Assembly (NCBI GenBank): GCA_964473465.1
Contig: CAYYPE010000013.1
Coordinates: 1 to 64,000 of the forward strand
Source of the DNA: CALHRB01 sp964473465
GTDB taxonomy: Bacteria > Bacteroidota > Ignavibacteria > Kapaibacteriales > UBA2268
Reading direction: 5' to 3'
Length of the DNA: 64,000 nucleotides
Shown: in pieces, positions 44,649 through 52,964 of the stretch
Position numbering within the stretch: position 1 is the stretch's first letter
Layout of the letters: each line of letters starts with the position of its first letter
The notes under the pieces: model-generated
Told to the model about the DNA's origin: nothing
The model's database searches: none
Seen by the model: the letters and a program-made list of their open reading frames with translations, nothing else
Translations under genes and position numbers: made by a program

Positions 44649-45704
44649 ATGAAAAGATTTTCTGCTTTTTGTTTTTCTTAACATTTATTTTTGCATTCTC
44701 TTATCAGGCACATTCTAAAAAGCTTTATGGGTGGGGTAGTAATGAGAGATCCCAACTTGGAGTAAAATAGTCAGATTGTACTCCATTCAATTGGGAGTAA
44801 TTTTGCTCAAGTATCAAGTGATGATTATCATACAATAGCGAAAAAGACAAACGGCACCCTCTGGGCTTGGGGGAATAACCTTAAAGGTCAATTAGGCGAT
44901 GGAACTAATACTGACAGATCATCCCCGGTAAGTATTTGAACTGCTACTAAATGGGATCAAGTTGCCTGTGGTGGTTCACATACTATGGCATTAGAGTTAT
45001 TAGGCTACTATACCCCACCAACAAATCAAAGTAGTAATATCACTACATGGGATGTAAGAAACACAAGTATGTCAATCAGCTGGGCTAATGGAAATGGAAA
45101 TGGCACGATGGTTGTGGTCAAAACAGGTAATGATTTTAACGCCAATGATATTCCTCAATCCGGTGAATATTACACTGGCTATAATACTAATTTTAGTTCC
45201 GCTCCCGAAGTTGTTCCTGGCAGTAATGGGGGCAGAATTGTTTACTATGGCTCCGGTAACAATATATCAATGACAGGACTTACTGCATTGACCCGTTACA
45301 GAATAAGATTATTTGCTTACAATGGGAATCCGGCAACAGCTACAGCTGGTTTCAACCAGAGTACTGCTACTAATAATCCTTTTGTCCAACGAACTGCGAG
45401 GTTTAAGGAGATATTTGCTCAGGATGATCTATTCCCCGAATCAGAAAATTCTGTCTCTATTTATCCAACTCCAGCTAATGATTATATTAATTTCTTTATT
45501 CATAATTTTGATGAATGTAGTCCAGAAATCAGGATGTTTGATGTGAATGGAAAGGAATATCAAATCAAACCAGAAATCATTCATTCAAACAGAGAAACTA
45601 CGTTCTTGAAATTAAGGCTTAATGATTTTGTTTCTGGTATATATGATCTTGTTATAAATTTTAATGATGAGATTATCATTGAGCGATTAATGATATCAAG
45701 ATAA
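44649..45704 (+). pseudogene. RCC1-repeat T9SS surface protein, decayed copy
   Basis: Starting at ATG 44649 the frames, in pieces, resemble the intact RCC1-repeat gene at 46197: signal-like start, then KKLYGWGSNERSQLG in a shifted frame, a TAG at about 44769, then TNGTLWAWGNNLKGQLGDGT and an in-frame TGA at about 44936. The last piece is open from 44985 to 45704 and encodes an FN3-like domain and a T9SS C-terminal sorting domain (IYPTPANDYINFF to the end). It has at least one frameshift and two stops. Only two to three RCC1 units remain. The 3' 704 bases are a near copy of the end of the gene at 47939. Confidence 0.8.
45001..45704 (+). repeat. Direct repeat copy A (704 bp)
   Basis: Collinear without any length change with 48474-49177. 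Most bases match by eye, e.g. both contain ccaccaacaaatcaaagtag. It encodes an FN3-like plus T9SS sorting domain module. Confidence 0.9.
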
Positions 45705-46196
45705 AGAATATTCAACATTCTGTTTGAAGCTAAGAAAAGAAAAAGAATCAAGTTAGATGGAAAAGATTTGCCAAGCGAAATATATACCTGAAGGACAACA
45801 GGCAAGAAATTCGTACAAAACTAAAAGGTCGTTCTGGTGAAGTAGGGGTTGAAATTGCTGATTTCAAAGGGGGTTGTTACGTAACAACCTCTTTTTTTGC
45901 AATGGATAAGAATTCAGATAATTGAAATATCTAAAAAGATGAGGTAATTAATTAGTTACAATATAAAAATTAAAAGATTAATTATTAAGAATACAATTTT
46001 GACGAATATTATTAATAAATTTTTATATAAGTTAAATAAAATGTTTTTAATTTCTAAAATAATTTTTTATATTTCTGAAATTGGAAATAATAAAAGTTTT
46101 AATTCAATTTTTAAAACATCAATACTTATGTTATGAAAATTCTGAAAAAATTATTTGAATGAATGATTTGATTATTAATTTTTAAAAAGGTGTTTT
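45705..46196. other. Spacer with relic T9SS tail and terminator
   Basis: At about 45750-45830 one frame reads KLDGKDLPSEIYT, stop, RTTGKKFVQ, like the end of a T9SS sorting domain broken by stops. This is a probable gene relic, weakly supported. At 45869-45898 the perfect palindrome GGTTGTTAC-GTAACAACC followed by a T tract is a good terminator. The rest, up to the next gene, is AT-rich without further features. Confidence 0.5.
45869..45898 (+). terminator. Rho-independent terminator
   Basis: The stem GGTTGTTAC / GTAACAACC (uninterrupted palindrome) is extended by AG/CT pairs and followed by seven T residues. It ends transcription from the decayed RCC1 locus. Confidence 0.8.
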
Positions 46197-47933
46197 ATGA
46201 AACATTTAATTTACATATTGTTTTTGTTAACATTAATATCTGTGCTGTCTTATGAGGTGCATTGCCTGAACCTTTATGGATGGGGTAAGAACTCCTATGG
46301 CCAATTAGGTGATGGGACTAATACTAATAGAACATCCCCGGTACAAATTGGAACTGCCAAAGATTGGGCTCAAGTTGCTACTGGTGGCTCATATACCATA
46401 GCAATAAAGAGAGACGGTACTCTTTGGGCTTGGGGTTATAATTCTTATGGCCAATTAGGTGATGGGACTACCACCGATAGGTTATCACCAGTACAAATTG
46501 GAAGTTCCACAGACTGGGCTCAAGTTGATGGTGGTGGTGATCATACAATAGCAATAAAGACAGACGGAACTCTATGGGCTTGGGGTTACAATTATTCTGG
46601 ACAATTAGGTGATGGGACTACTATTCAAAGAAATTCCCCAGTCCAAATAGGATCATCCACAAACTGGGCTCGAGTTGCCTGTGGCATTGATTATACAGTA
46701 GCTATAAAGACAGACGGAACTCTATGGGCTTGGGGGGCAAATTATGTTGGCCAATTAGGCGATGGCACAACCACCGATAGGTTATCACCAGTTCAAATTG
46801 GAAGTTCCACAAACTGGGCTCAAGTTTCTTGCGGAGGGATTCATACTTTTGCAATAAAAACAGACGGCAGTCTATGGGGTTGGGGGGATAATTATTATGG
46901 ACAATTAGGTGATGGGAGTAATATTCAAAGAAATTCCCCAGTTCAAATAGGAACATCCACAGACTGGGCTCAAGTTGAATGTGGCATTTTTCATACGGTA
47001 GCAATAAAGACAGACGGCACTCTTTGGGCTTGGGGTCGGAACATACTTGGCCAATTAGGTGATGGGACTACTATTAATAAGACATCCCCAGTACAAATTG
47101 GGAGCGCAACAAATTGGTCTCAAGTTGATGGTGGTAATGCTCATACCATAGCGATAAAGACAGATGGTACTCTTTGGGCTTGGGGTTATAATTATTACGG
47201 CCAATTAGGAGATGGGACTACTTCTACCAAGTTATCCCCAGTACAAGTTGGAAGTGCTACTAACTGGACTCAAGTTGCTTGTTTCTCAGATCATGTTATG
47301 GCATTTGAGTACTCATCTCCAGTAGTAGAAACTGCTTCGGTTTCAAGTACAACAACAACAACAGCTTCTGGAGGAGGTGAAGTAACCTACGACGGAGGTA
47401 CAACGGTAACAGCACGCGGTGTTTGCTGGAATACAACAGGGAGTCCGACAATTGCAGATGATCATACTGAAGATGGAAATGGAACTGGTATCTTTTCGAG
47501 CAACTTGACAGGATTATCACCAAATACAACATATTACGTTCGAGCATATGCAACGAATTCAGTTGCCACAGATTATGGTAACGAAATTTCTTTTACACAA
47601 ATTGATAAATCAAATTTTATGAAATTTTCATATCAGGGTCTATTGACTGATTATATCACTGGATTACCATTATCAGGAAGTAAAAATTTTACATTTAAGA
47701 TATTTTATCAAAGTGAGATTGGAGAAGAAAGTCCTGTCACTGTTTGGGAAGAAACACACAATGGCGTCGAACTTGATAATGGTGTTTTTAATGTTATTCT
47801 TGGAAGTATAAATCCAATAAATCTTGATTTTACTACATCATATTGCCTTGGTATTTTTGTCGAAGGAAATGAACTCTTACCGAGACAGCCTATAGTAGGT
47901 CCAGTGTATCAAGGTGGTGGATTCGGGAGGTAA
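46197..47933 (+). CDS. RCC1-repeat secreted protein with FN3-like domain
   Basis: A 578-residue secreted protein. The signal peptide (about 1-20) is followed by seven RCC1 propeller repeats of exactly 50 residues (about 23-372). Each repeat has the pattern DGTLWAWGYN, YGQLGDGT, SPVQIG, WAQV and a terminal HTIAIK. Seven units are enough for a closed seven-blade propeller. An FN3-like domain follows (about 375-470, TVTARGVCWNTTGSPT), then a C-terminal domain of about 105 residues starting at MKFSYQGLLTD. No T9SS sorting domain is seen on this chain. The next secreted-protein gene starts five bases later. Function unknown; propellers usually bind proteins or surfaces. Confidence 0.85.
   Translation: MKHLIYILFLLTLISVLSYEVHCLNLYGWGKNSYGQLGDGTNTNRTSPVQIGTAKDWAQVATGGSYTIAIKRDGTLWAWGYNSYGQLGDGTTTDRLSPVQIGSSTDWAQVDGGGDHTIAIKTDGTLWAWGYNYSGQLGDGTTIQRNSPVQIGSSTNWARVACGIDYTVAIKTDGTLWAWGANYVGQLGDGTTTDRLSPVQIGSSTNWAQVSCGGIHTFAIKTDGSLWGWGDNYYGQLGDGSNIQRNSPVQIGTSTDWAQVECGIFHTVAIKTDGTLWAWGRNILGQLGDGTTINKTSPVQIGSATNWSQVDGGNAHTIAIKTDGTLWAWGYNYYGQLGDGTTSTKLSPVQVGSATNWTQVACFSDHVMAFEYSSPVVETASVSSTTTTTASGGGEVTYDGGTTVTARGVCWNTTGSPTIADDHTEDGNGTGIFSSNLTGLSPNTTYYVRAYATNSVATDYGNEISFTQIDKSNFMKFSYQGLLTDYITGLPLSGSKNFTFKIFYQSEIGEESPVTVWEETHNGVELDNGVFNVILGSINPINLDFTTSYCLGIFVEGNELLPRQPIVGPVYQGGGFGR
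46263..47312 (+). repeat. Tandem 150-bp RCC1 coding repeats (7 units)
   Basis: Seven in-frame units with an exact 150-base period; the segment coding for DGTLWAWG recurs at 46413, 46563, 46713, 46863, 47013 and 47163. Neighbouring units are highly similar at DNA level, which would favour slippage or recombination. Confidence 0.92.
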
Positions 47934-47938
47934 ATCTT

Positions 47939-49177
47939 ATGAAAAATTTAAAGTTTTCTTATTGCTTTATTTCTCTTATCATATTTTTTATTTCCTGTGG
48001 TGAAGTGTTTTCTTCAAACTACAAGTTCAAAGCATCTGTTATCGCTTACGGAGGAGGAGTTTCTTCAAATAACCAGTTTGTTTTAAAGGGTACATTAGGA
48101 CAACCAATCATTGGATTGTCACAAAATAGTAATTGTAAAGGAAAGTTTGGTTTCTGGAATATTTATAATGCACTGTTACAGACAGATATACCAACTGTTT
48201 ATACTAACTCAGTTTCCGACATTACCGGAGAAAAAGCTAAGTCAGGAGGGGATGTTACTGACGACGGCGGTGCAATGGTTACTGCACGAGGTGTTTGCTG
48301 GAATACTACCGGTAGTCCTACAACTGCTGATGACTATACTACTAATGGCAACGGAATGGGCTCTTTTAATAGCAACCTGACTGGATTATCTCTTAATACT
48401 CATTATTATGTGCGGGCTTATGCTACTAACTATGAAGGAACAGCTTACGGCGATGAGGTTGAATTTACAACATTAAGCTACTATGCCCCACCAACAAATC
48501 AAAGTAGTAATATCACTACTTGGAATGTAAGAAACACAAGTATGTCAATTGGTTGGTCTAATGGAAATGGCAATGGCACAATGGTTGTTGTTAAAACAGG
48601 TAATGATTTTAATGTCAATGATATTCCTCAATCCGGTGAATATTACTATACCTACAATACTGATTTTAGTTCCGCTCCTGAAGTTGTTTCTGGCAGTAAT
48701 GGTAGCAGAATTATTTACTATGGCACCGGTAGCAATATATCAATGACAGGACTGACAGCATTGACACGCTACAGGATAAGGTTATTTGCTTACAATGGCA
48801 ATCCTGCAATAGCCACAGCAGGATTCAACAAGAGTACTTCAACAAATAATCCTTTTGTTCAACGAACTGCAAGATATAAGGATATTTTTAATCAAGATGG
48901 AGTATTTCCCGAATCAGAAATTTCTATCCTTGTTTATCCAACTCCGGCTAATGATTATATTAATATCTTTATTCATAATTTAGATGAATGTAGGCCAGAA
49001 ATCAGGATGTTTGATGTGAATGGAAAGGAATTTCAAATCAAACCAGAAATCATTCAATCAGACAGAGAATCTACGCTCATGAAATTAAGGCTTGACGGGT
49101 TTGTTTCTGGTATATATAATCTTGTGATACATTTTAGTGAGGAGATTATCATTGAACGATTAATGATATCAAGATAA
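47939..49177 (+). CDS. T9SS-secreted protein with FN3-like domains
   Basis: A 412-residue protein. The N-terminal export signal ends near FISCGEVFSS; the cysteine might be a lipobox, uncertain. An N-terminal module with GGGVSSNNQFVLKGTLGQP and KGKFGFWN is of a kind common in this group's surface proteins. An FN3-like domain (about 88-180, MVTARGVCWNTTGSPTTADD) precedes a second beta domain (about 182-310, from PPTNQSSNITTW). The T9SS sorting domain (about 330-412) contains VYPTPANDYINIF and ends in ERLMISR. It lies five bases after the RCC1 gene, probably the same operon. It likely supplies the sorting signal that its neighbour lacks, or partners with it. Confidence 0.83.
   Translation: MKNLKFSYCFISLIIFFISCGEVFSSNYKFKASVIAYGGGVSSNNQFVLKGTLGQPIIGLSQNSNCKGKFGFWNIYNALLQTDIPTVYTNSVSDITGEKAKSGGDVTDDGGAMVTARGVCWNTTGSPTTADDYTTNGNGMGSFNSNLTGLSLNTHYYVRAYATNYEGTAYGDEVEFTTLSYYAPPTNQSSNITTWNVRNTSMSIGWSNGNGNGTMVVVKTGNDFNVNDIPQSGEYYYTYNTDFSSAPEVVSGSNGSRIIYYGTGSNISMTGLTALTRYRIRLFAYNGNPAIATAGFNKSTSTNNPFVQRTARYKDIFNQDGVFPESEISILVYPTPANDYINIFIHNLDECRPEIRMFDVNGKEFQIKPEIIQSDRESTLMKLRLDGFVSGIYNLVIHFSEEIIIERLMISR
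48474..49177 (+). repeat. Direct repeat copy B (704 bp)
   Basis: Partner of 45001-45704, with the same length and order and no indels. This copy is in an intact gene and is probably the functional one. Confidence 0.9.
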
Positions 49178-49202
49178 AGTAAGAATAGTTTAATTTTTCC
49201 CT

Positions 49203-49240
49203 AAAAAGGGACTGTTTTTTTGAGACAGTCCCCTTTTTTT
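49203..49240 (+). terminator. Rho-independent terminator after RCC1/T9SS operon
   Basis: The stem AAAAAGGGACTGT / ACAGTCCCCTTTTT has a short T-rich loop. The right side is T-rich, and on the opposite strand the left arm supplies a T tract, so it may serve both directions. Confidence 0.88.
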
Positions 49241-49254
49241 TGAATCTGCTTTGT

Positions 49255-49470
49255 TTATTTCTCGTCTTTTGGTAAGGGGCAAGTCCTTATGCCAAAAATT
49301 GCATATAATGGGCAGAATGATACAAGACTTGTCAGAACAAAAACTATTCCAAGAACAAGAAGAATAATGGCTAATGTACCTGTTATAGTTCCTGTAAAGT
49401 AAAGAATAGCAAAAATGATTGCTAATGCTATTCTGATAATTTTATCTGCAGTACCCATATTTTTTTTCAT
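49255..49470 (-). CDS. DUF2892-family small membrane protein
   Basis: A 71-residue inner-membrane protein. An N-terminal KNMGTADKIIRIALAI motif is followed by two close transmembrane helices (about 13-28 and 33-52), then the family's SFCPLYAIFGIRTCP ending with two cysteines. This is the DUF2892 (YgaP-type membrane) family. In some relatives it is fused to rhodanese, which suggests a link to sulfur handling, but no such domain is present here. The function is not established. Confidence 0.85.
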   Translation of the reverse strand: MKKNMGTADKIIRIALAIIFAILYFTGTITGTLAIILLVLGIVFVLTSLVSFCPLYAIFGIRTCPLPKDEK

Positions 49471-49633
49471 AAAAAACTCCGAATTAATTTATTAAAAAGT
49501 TAACTAAAAATACAACGAATGATATGATTGCCACACACAAAATACAAACCAAAATGAACTTAAATATTTTATTTTTCATATCTAATTTATTCACGAATAA
49601 AGTATTATAACAAACAGAATAAAAAAGTTACAA

Positions 49634-50740
49634 TTATTTTTTAAGTTTTTCAAGTTCCAAAATTCTATTCAGACATTTTTTATGATTTTCTGATAAATTA
49701 ATATTATCCATTTTTAAATTTGGGTCGGGCATATACCAATCAAACTGACTAAAGAAATTTTTATATTCTTTGTTTTTGAAATCATAGTTATATTGTGCAT
49801 AGATAAGATTTCGGAGCAATTGCAAATCTTTGTCAGAAATTTGAATTTCTTTATAATAATCATCGTAGTTGATTTCAGACAATGCTAAAAGGAAGTCATC
49901 GGAGAATTTACCTTTGTTGAACAATCGGCTAACAAACCAAGTTCTATCAATCAGACCAAAATAAATATCTTTTTTGGGGGCAAAGTCAGAAATATGAATC
50001 ATCAAAGAGCCAGAATTAAGTCTGACAAGCTTAATATTGTAGTCCTCGAAAATATCGTCTTTTAATTTTTCGTTGCATATTTTACCTGACCCGATGATTT
50101 TCCAATCAGCTTTTTTCCCAAAAATATCATCCAGAAATAAAAGCTGATTTTCGCCGATATCAATTTCTAATGTAAAATCTTTGATTTTTTCGCCAGCCCA
50201 TTTTTTCCCGGTCTGGAGAATATAAGTATAAATTTCCTGAAGGAAGACATAGCTACTTGCACTAAATTCAAAGCTATGAGAAATTTTGTTTATTCCGGGT
50301 TTGAATTCTATATCGAAAAGGTGAATAATCTGACCTGAGAAATCCTCTTCCTCGAAGTTATCGGGCAAGTCAAACAACTGGCAAGTATCGCATTTTGTCC
50401 ATTTCCTGGAAAATGTTAGAATTTTATCATTGGAAATAACGACAAATTTTCTAATTAAGTTCTGTGGTTTGTTTTGTTCCATCATATCATAATAATAAAA
50501 AGGAGAAACAAAACCCAGAAGAGATTTAATGGTTGAGGTAGTTGGATTATTGAACTCAAAATAAACATTAACGCTTGCTATACCATCTTTACATTTAAAG
50601 CTCAGGATTTCCTTTTCGAGGGAAACACGGGTTTCATTGATGGGATAGATAATGCTGCCATTTGATAGGAAAGTGCCGTCATTAGCTTTCAAAATAGAGA
50701 GCGAGAAGATGAATAGCAAGAATTTGAATAATAGATTCAT
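49634..50740 (-). CDS. Secreted YARHG-domain protein
   Basis: A 368-residue protein with a signal peptide (about 1-19, ending LKAND). The central part (about 20-280) is beta-rich with a DUF4424-like feel (e.g. FEFNNPTTSTIKSLLGFVSP). A C-terminal YARHG domain (about 300-345) shows LRNLIYAQYNYDFKNKEYKN and a following WYMPDP. YARHG domains are extracellular and probably bind peptidoglycan or carbohydrates; here the core reads YAQYN rather than YARHG. It follows the OmpA-like gene on the same strand after 57 bases. Exact function unknown. Confidence 0.7.
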   Translation of the reverse strand: MNLLFKFLLFIFSLSILKANDGTFLSNGSIIYPINETRVSLEKEILSFKCKDGIASVNVYFEFNNPTTSTIKSLLGFVSPFYYYDMMEQNKPQNLIRKFVVISNDKILTFSRKWTKCDTCQLFDLPDNFEEEDFSGQIIHLFDIEFKPGINKISHSFEFSASSYVFLQEIYTYILQTGKKWAGEKIKDFTLEIDIGENQLLFLDDIFGKKADWKIIGSGKICNEKLKDDIFEDYNIKLVRLNSGSLMIHISDFAPKKDIYFGLIDRTWFVSRLFNKGKFSDDFLLALSEINYDDYYKEIQISDKDLQLLRNLIYAQYNYDFKNKEYKNFFSQFDWYMPDPNLKMDNINLSENHKKCLNRILELEKLKK

Positions 50741-50797
50741 TTAATAAATTTTATTATAAAAAAATAAAAATTATGAATTTATTTTCATAAATAAAAA

Positions 50798-51595
50798 TTA
50801 TAAATTCAGCACTTTCCCGACTTTAATGTATACTGTTGGAAGAGAAGAAATCACATTTTTTGATTTAGATTTTTTCTTGTCCGTAGGATTTTTTGTCATG
50901 TCTGGTCTGGTATCTACTTCAAAAGTAACTTTTCTTTCGCTGATATTCAATGAGTTTAATAGTTTTTTAATAGAATTTATTCTCTTCTCAGCAAGTTCCT
51001 GAAGTTGTTCTGCGGTAGAAACCTTTACTTTTTTTGTTTTTGTTTTATTTTTTGAATCAATATATGAAACTTTTTTTGTTATTGGTTTAGGATTAGAATC
51101 ATGAGTGTGAATAGTAATAATAACATTAACTTTCGGGTTGTTTTCGAGGAAAGTTTTCAATTCATTTAAACATAGAAAATCATTTGCAATCAAATCAGGA
51201 AGGTTAGGTTTAAAAGGATTGAATGAACATACTGGCAAGCCGGTTTCGATTTTCCTAACGCTGAAATTTTTTTCGATCTCAGTATATTTACCTTTTTTAT
51301 CTAACTCCAATTCAGGATTGTCACCCATAAGGACATAATCCCTGAAAACAATATAATATTTTTCCCCGGCTTGAAGAACCTGCTGATAAGAGCCATCAGA
51401 TGAATTGGATTTAGCCTGTATTTGCTTGCCGGACTGGCTGAAAAAGACAATAGTAACTCCAAGAGGTTTATTTGTTTCAGAATCTTTTACTTGACCATGA
51501 ATAAGAACCAGATCTTTTCCATCGAAAGCAATTGATTGAAAGATAAAACTTAGAATAAGGACAACTAATAAAAAAATTCTACCAGTAATTTTCAT
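50798..51595 (-). CDS. OmpA-like periplasmic/outer-membrane protein
   Basis: A 265-residue envelope protein. The signal peptide (about 1-23, ending QSIAF) is followed by a carboxypeptidase-regulatory/Cna-B-like sandwich (about 30-110, GQVKDSETNKPLGVTIVFFS, then a YIVFRDYVL strand). The OmpA-like domain (about 130-265) has VNVIITIHTHDSNP, AEKRINSIKKLLNSLNI and a Lys-rich insert. The usual Asp/Arg peptidoglycan-binding pair is degenerate, so binding is uncertain. It sits between a LolC/E-type permease and the YARHG protein on the same strand. Confidence 0.75.
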   Translation of the reverse strand: MKITGRIFLLVVLILSFIFQSIAFDGKDLVLIHGQVKDSETNKPLGVTIVFFSQSGKQIQAKSNSSDGSYQQVLQAGEKYYIVFRDYVLMGDNPELELDKKGKYTEIEKNFSVRKIETGLPVCSFNPFKPNLPDLIANDFLCLNELKTFLENNPKVNVIITIHTHDSNPKPITKKVSYIDSKNKTKTKKVKVSTAEQLQELAEKRINSIKKLLNSLNISERKVTFEVDTRPDMTKNPTDKKKSKSKNVISSLPTVYIKVGKVLNL

Positions 51596-51664
51596 ATTGT
51601 CTCAAAAAAATTAAAAAAACAAGGAATAAAAAAATAAATCGAAAGAAAAAAATAAAAATTGCAA

Positions 51665-52891
51665 CTATTCAGACCTAATTGCATCAATTATTATCATATC
51701 GGCTGCTCTTTTAGCAGGATAAATAGTAGCAAGAAAGGAAATCAAGAGCGAAAAAGAAAAAATTAAAAGAACATCAAAAAAGTTTACTGATAAAGGTAAT
51801 GTGGAAATAAGAAATTTTGTGGTGCTAAGCTTAATCCAACCAAAATTAATCTGCCCATAACAAAACGAGAGTCCGATGATTGTTCCAAGGATAGTGCTGA
51901 AAAGTCCAATAGTCAAACCAATATTAAGATATATTTTTCTTATCATAGGAGAGGTTGCCCCTAATGACATTAAAATACCAATATCCTGTTTTTTTTCAAC
52001 AACTGTCATTGCGAGCGAAGCCAGAACGTTAAAGACTGCAATTAAAATAATGAGGCTCAAAACAACGAAAACGCCGAGTTGTTCAAGTTTCATAATATTA
52101 TATAATTCTTTGTGTAGGTCATACCAAGTTTCAACTTTAAGATTAGGGAAAAAATCGGCAACTTTTTTTTGTAGTTCATAAGTTTTTTTCCCGTCTAAGA
52201 GTTCAATATCAACCATAGAAGCAGATTTAGGAGGAGGATTAAGAAGATATTTACCAGTTTCGAAATCAATAAAGGCATAATCATTATCGTATTCAATATT
52301 ATTTGACTGGAAAATTCCAGATATATTAGCTTGAATTCCCGGAGAGTAGCTCAATGAGACCAAAGATTTTTCAATCATATTGAGGGACATAAGTCGAACC
52401 GTGTCATCAGGAAGGATTCTCATGTCATCAGCTACCATAGCCCCAACGAGTAAATTTAATTTTCTTCCATCGGGTTGAATATTCAGTTTGCCGTAGATTT
52501 TGGCTTTAGTGAAACCTTCCAATTTTTTGAAATCTTCAATTTTCAAACAATTTAGAGAGATTGACTTTAGGCTTTTATCTTTGGAAATAATAACCCTGCC
52601 TTGAATAACAGGGAAAGCATGTGATATTTCGGAAAAATTGTTAAATTTAGATATAACTTCAACATAATTCAACCATTGTCCATTTTTTGGGGAAACTCTA
52701 AGGTGAGGATCGTAAGCTTGCAATTGATTTTCAGTAAATTCAGCAAAACCGTTGAAAATAGAAATAACGATAATCAAAGCAGCAACGCCAATGACAATCC
52801 CAATAATTGAAATTAAAGTAATATAAGTGATGAAATGGTTAAAACGGAAAGTTGTTAGATATTTCAGAGCTATTCTTAAAGTAATATTCAT
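51665..52891 (-). CDS. LolC/LolE-type ABC transporter permease (FtsX/MacB family)
   Basis: A 408-residue permease with four transmembrane helices. TM1 is about 20-45 (IIGIVIGVAALIIVISIFNG). A large periplasmic MacB-like domain (about 50-270) follows, then three C-terminal helices (about 275-300, 325-350 and 375-400). The cytoplasmic coupling motif is AMTVVEKKQDIGILMSLGAT, and the chain ends YPAKRAADMIIIDAIRSE, the LolC/E signature. It would extract lipoproteins from the inner membrane for transfer to the outer membrane, with an ATPase encoded elsewhere (no LolD here). It is divergent from recG. Confidence 0.88.
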   Translation of the reverse strand: MNITLRIALKYLTTFRFNHFITYITLISIIGIVIGVAALIIVISIFNGFAEFTENQLQAYDPHLRVSPKNGQWLNYVEVISKFNNFSEISHAFPVIQGRVIISKDKSLKSISLNCLKIEDFKKLEGFTKAKIYGKLNIQPDGRKLNLLVGAMVADDMRILPDDTVRLMSLNMIEKSLVSLSYSPGIQANISGIFQSNNIEYDNDYAFIDFETGKYLLNPPPKSASMVDIELLDGKKTYELQKKVADFFPNLKVETWYDLHKELYNIMKLEQLGVFVVLSLIILIAVFNVLASLAMTVVEKKQDIGILMSLGATSPMIRKIYLNIGLTIGLFSTILGTIIGLSFCYGQINFGWIKLSTTKFLISTLPLSVNFFDVLLIFSFSLLISFLATIYPAKRAADMIIIDAIRSE

Positions 52892-52964
52892 TATGATAAT
52901 TTATTGTATCCTTAAAATCAAATTTTGTTATTAAATTTGTTTAATAAAAATAACAAAAATATCA

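Noticed and set aside
44985..45704. Independent intact gene
   Set aside because: It is the 3' end of a broken RCC1 gene; in-frame similarity continues upstream across a TGA codon.
46263..47312. Regularly spaced repeats as a CRISPR array
   Set aside because: The 150-base period is in frame, covers the whole unit without unique spacers, and encodes RCC1 propeller blades.
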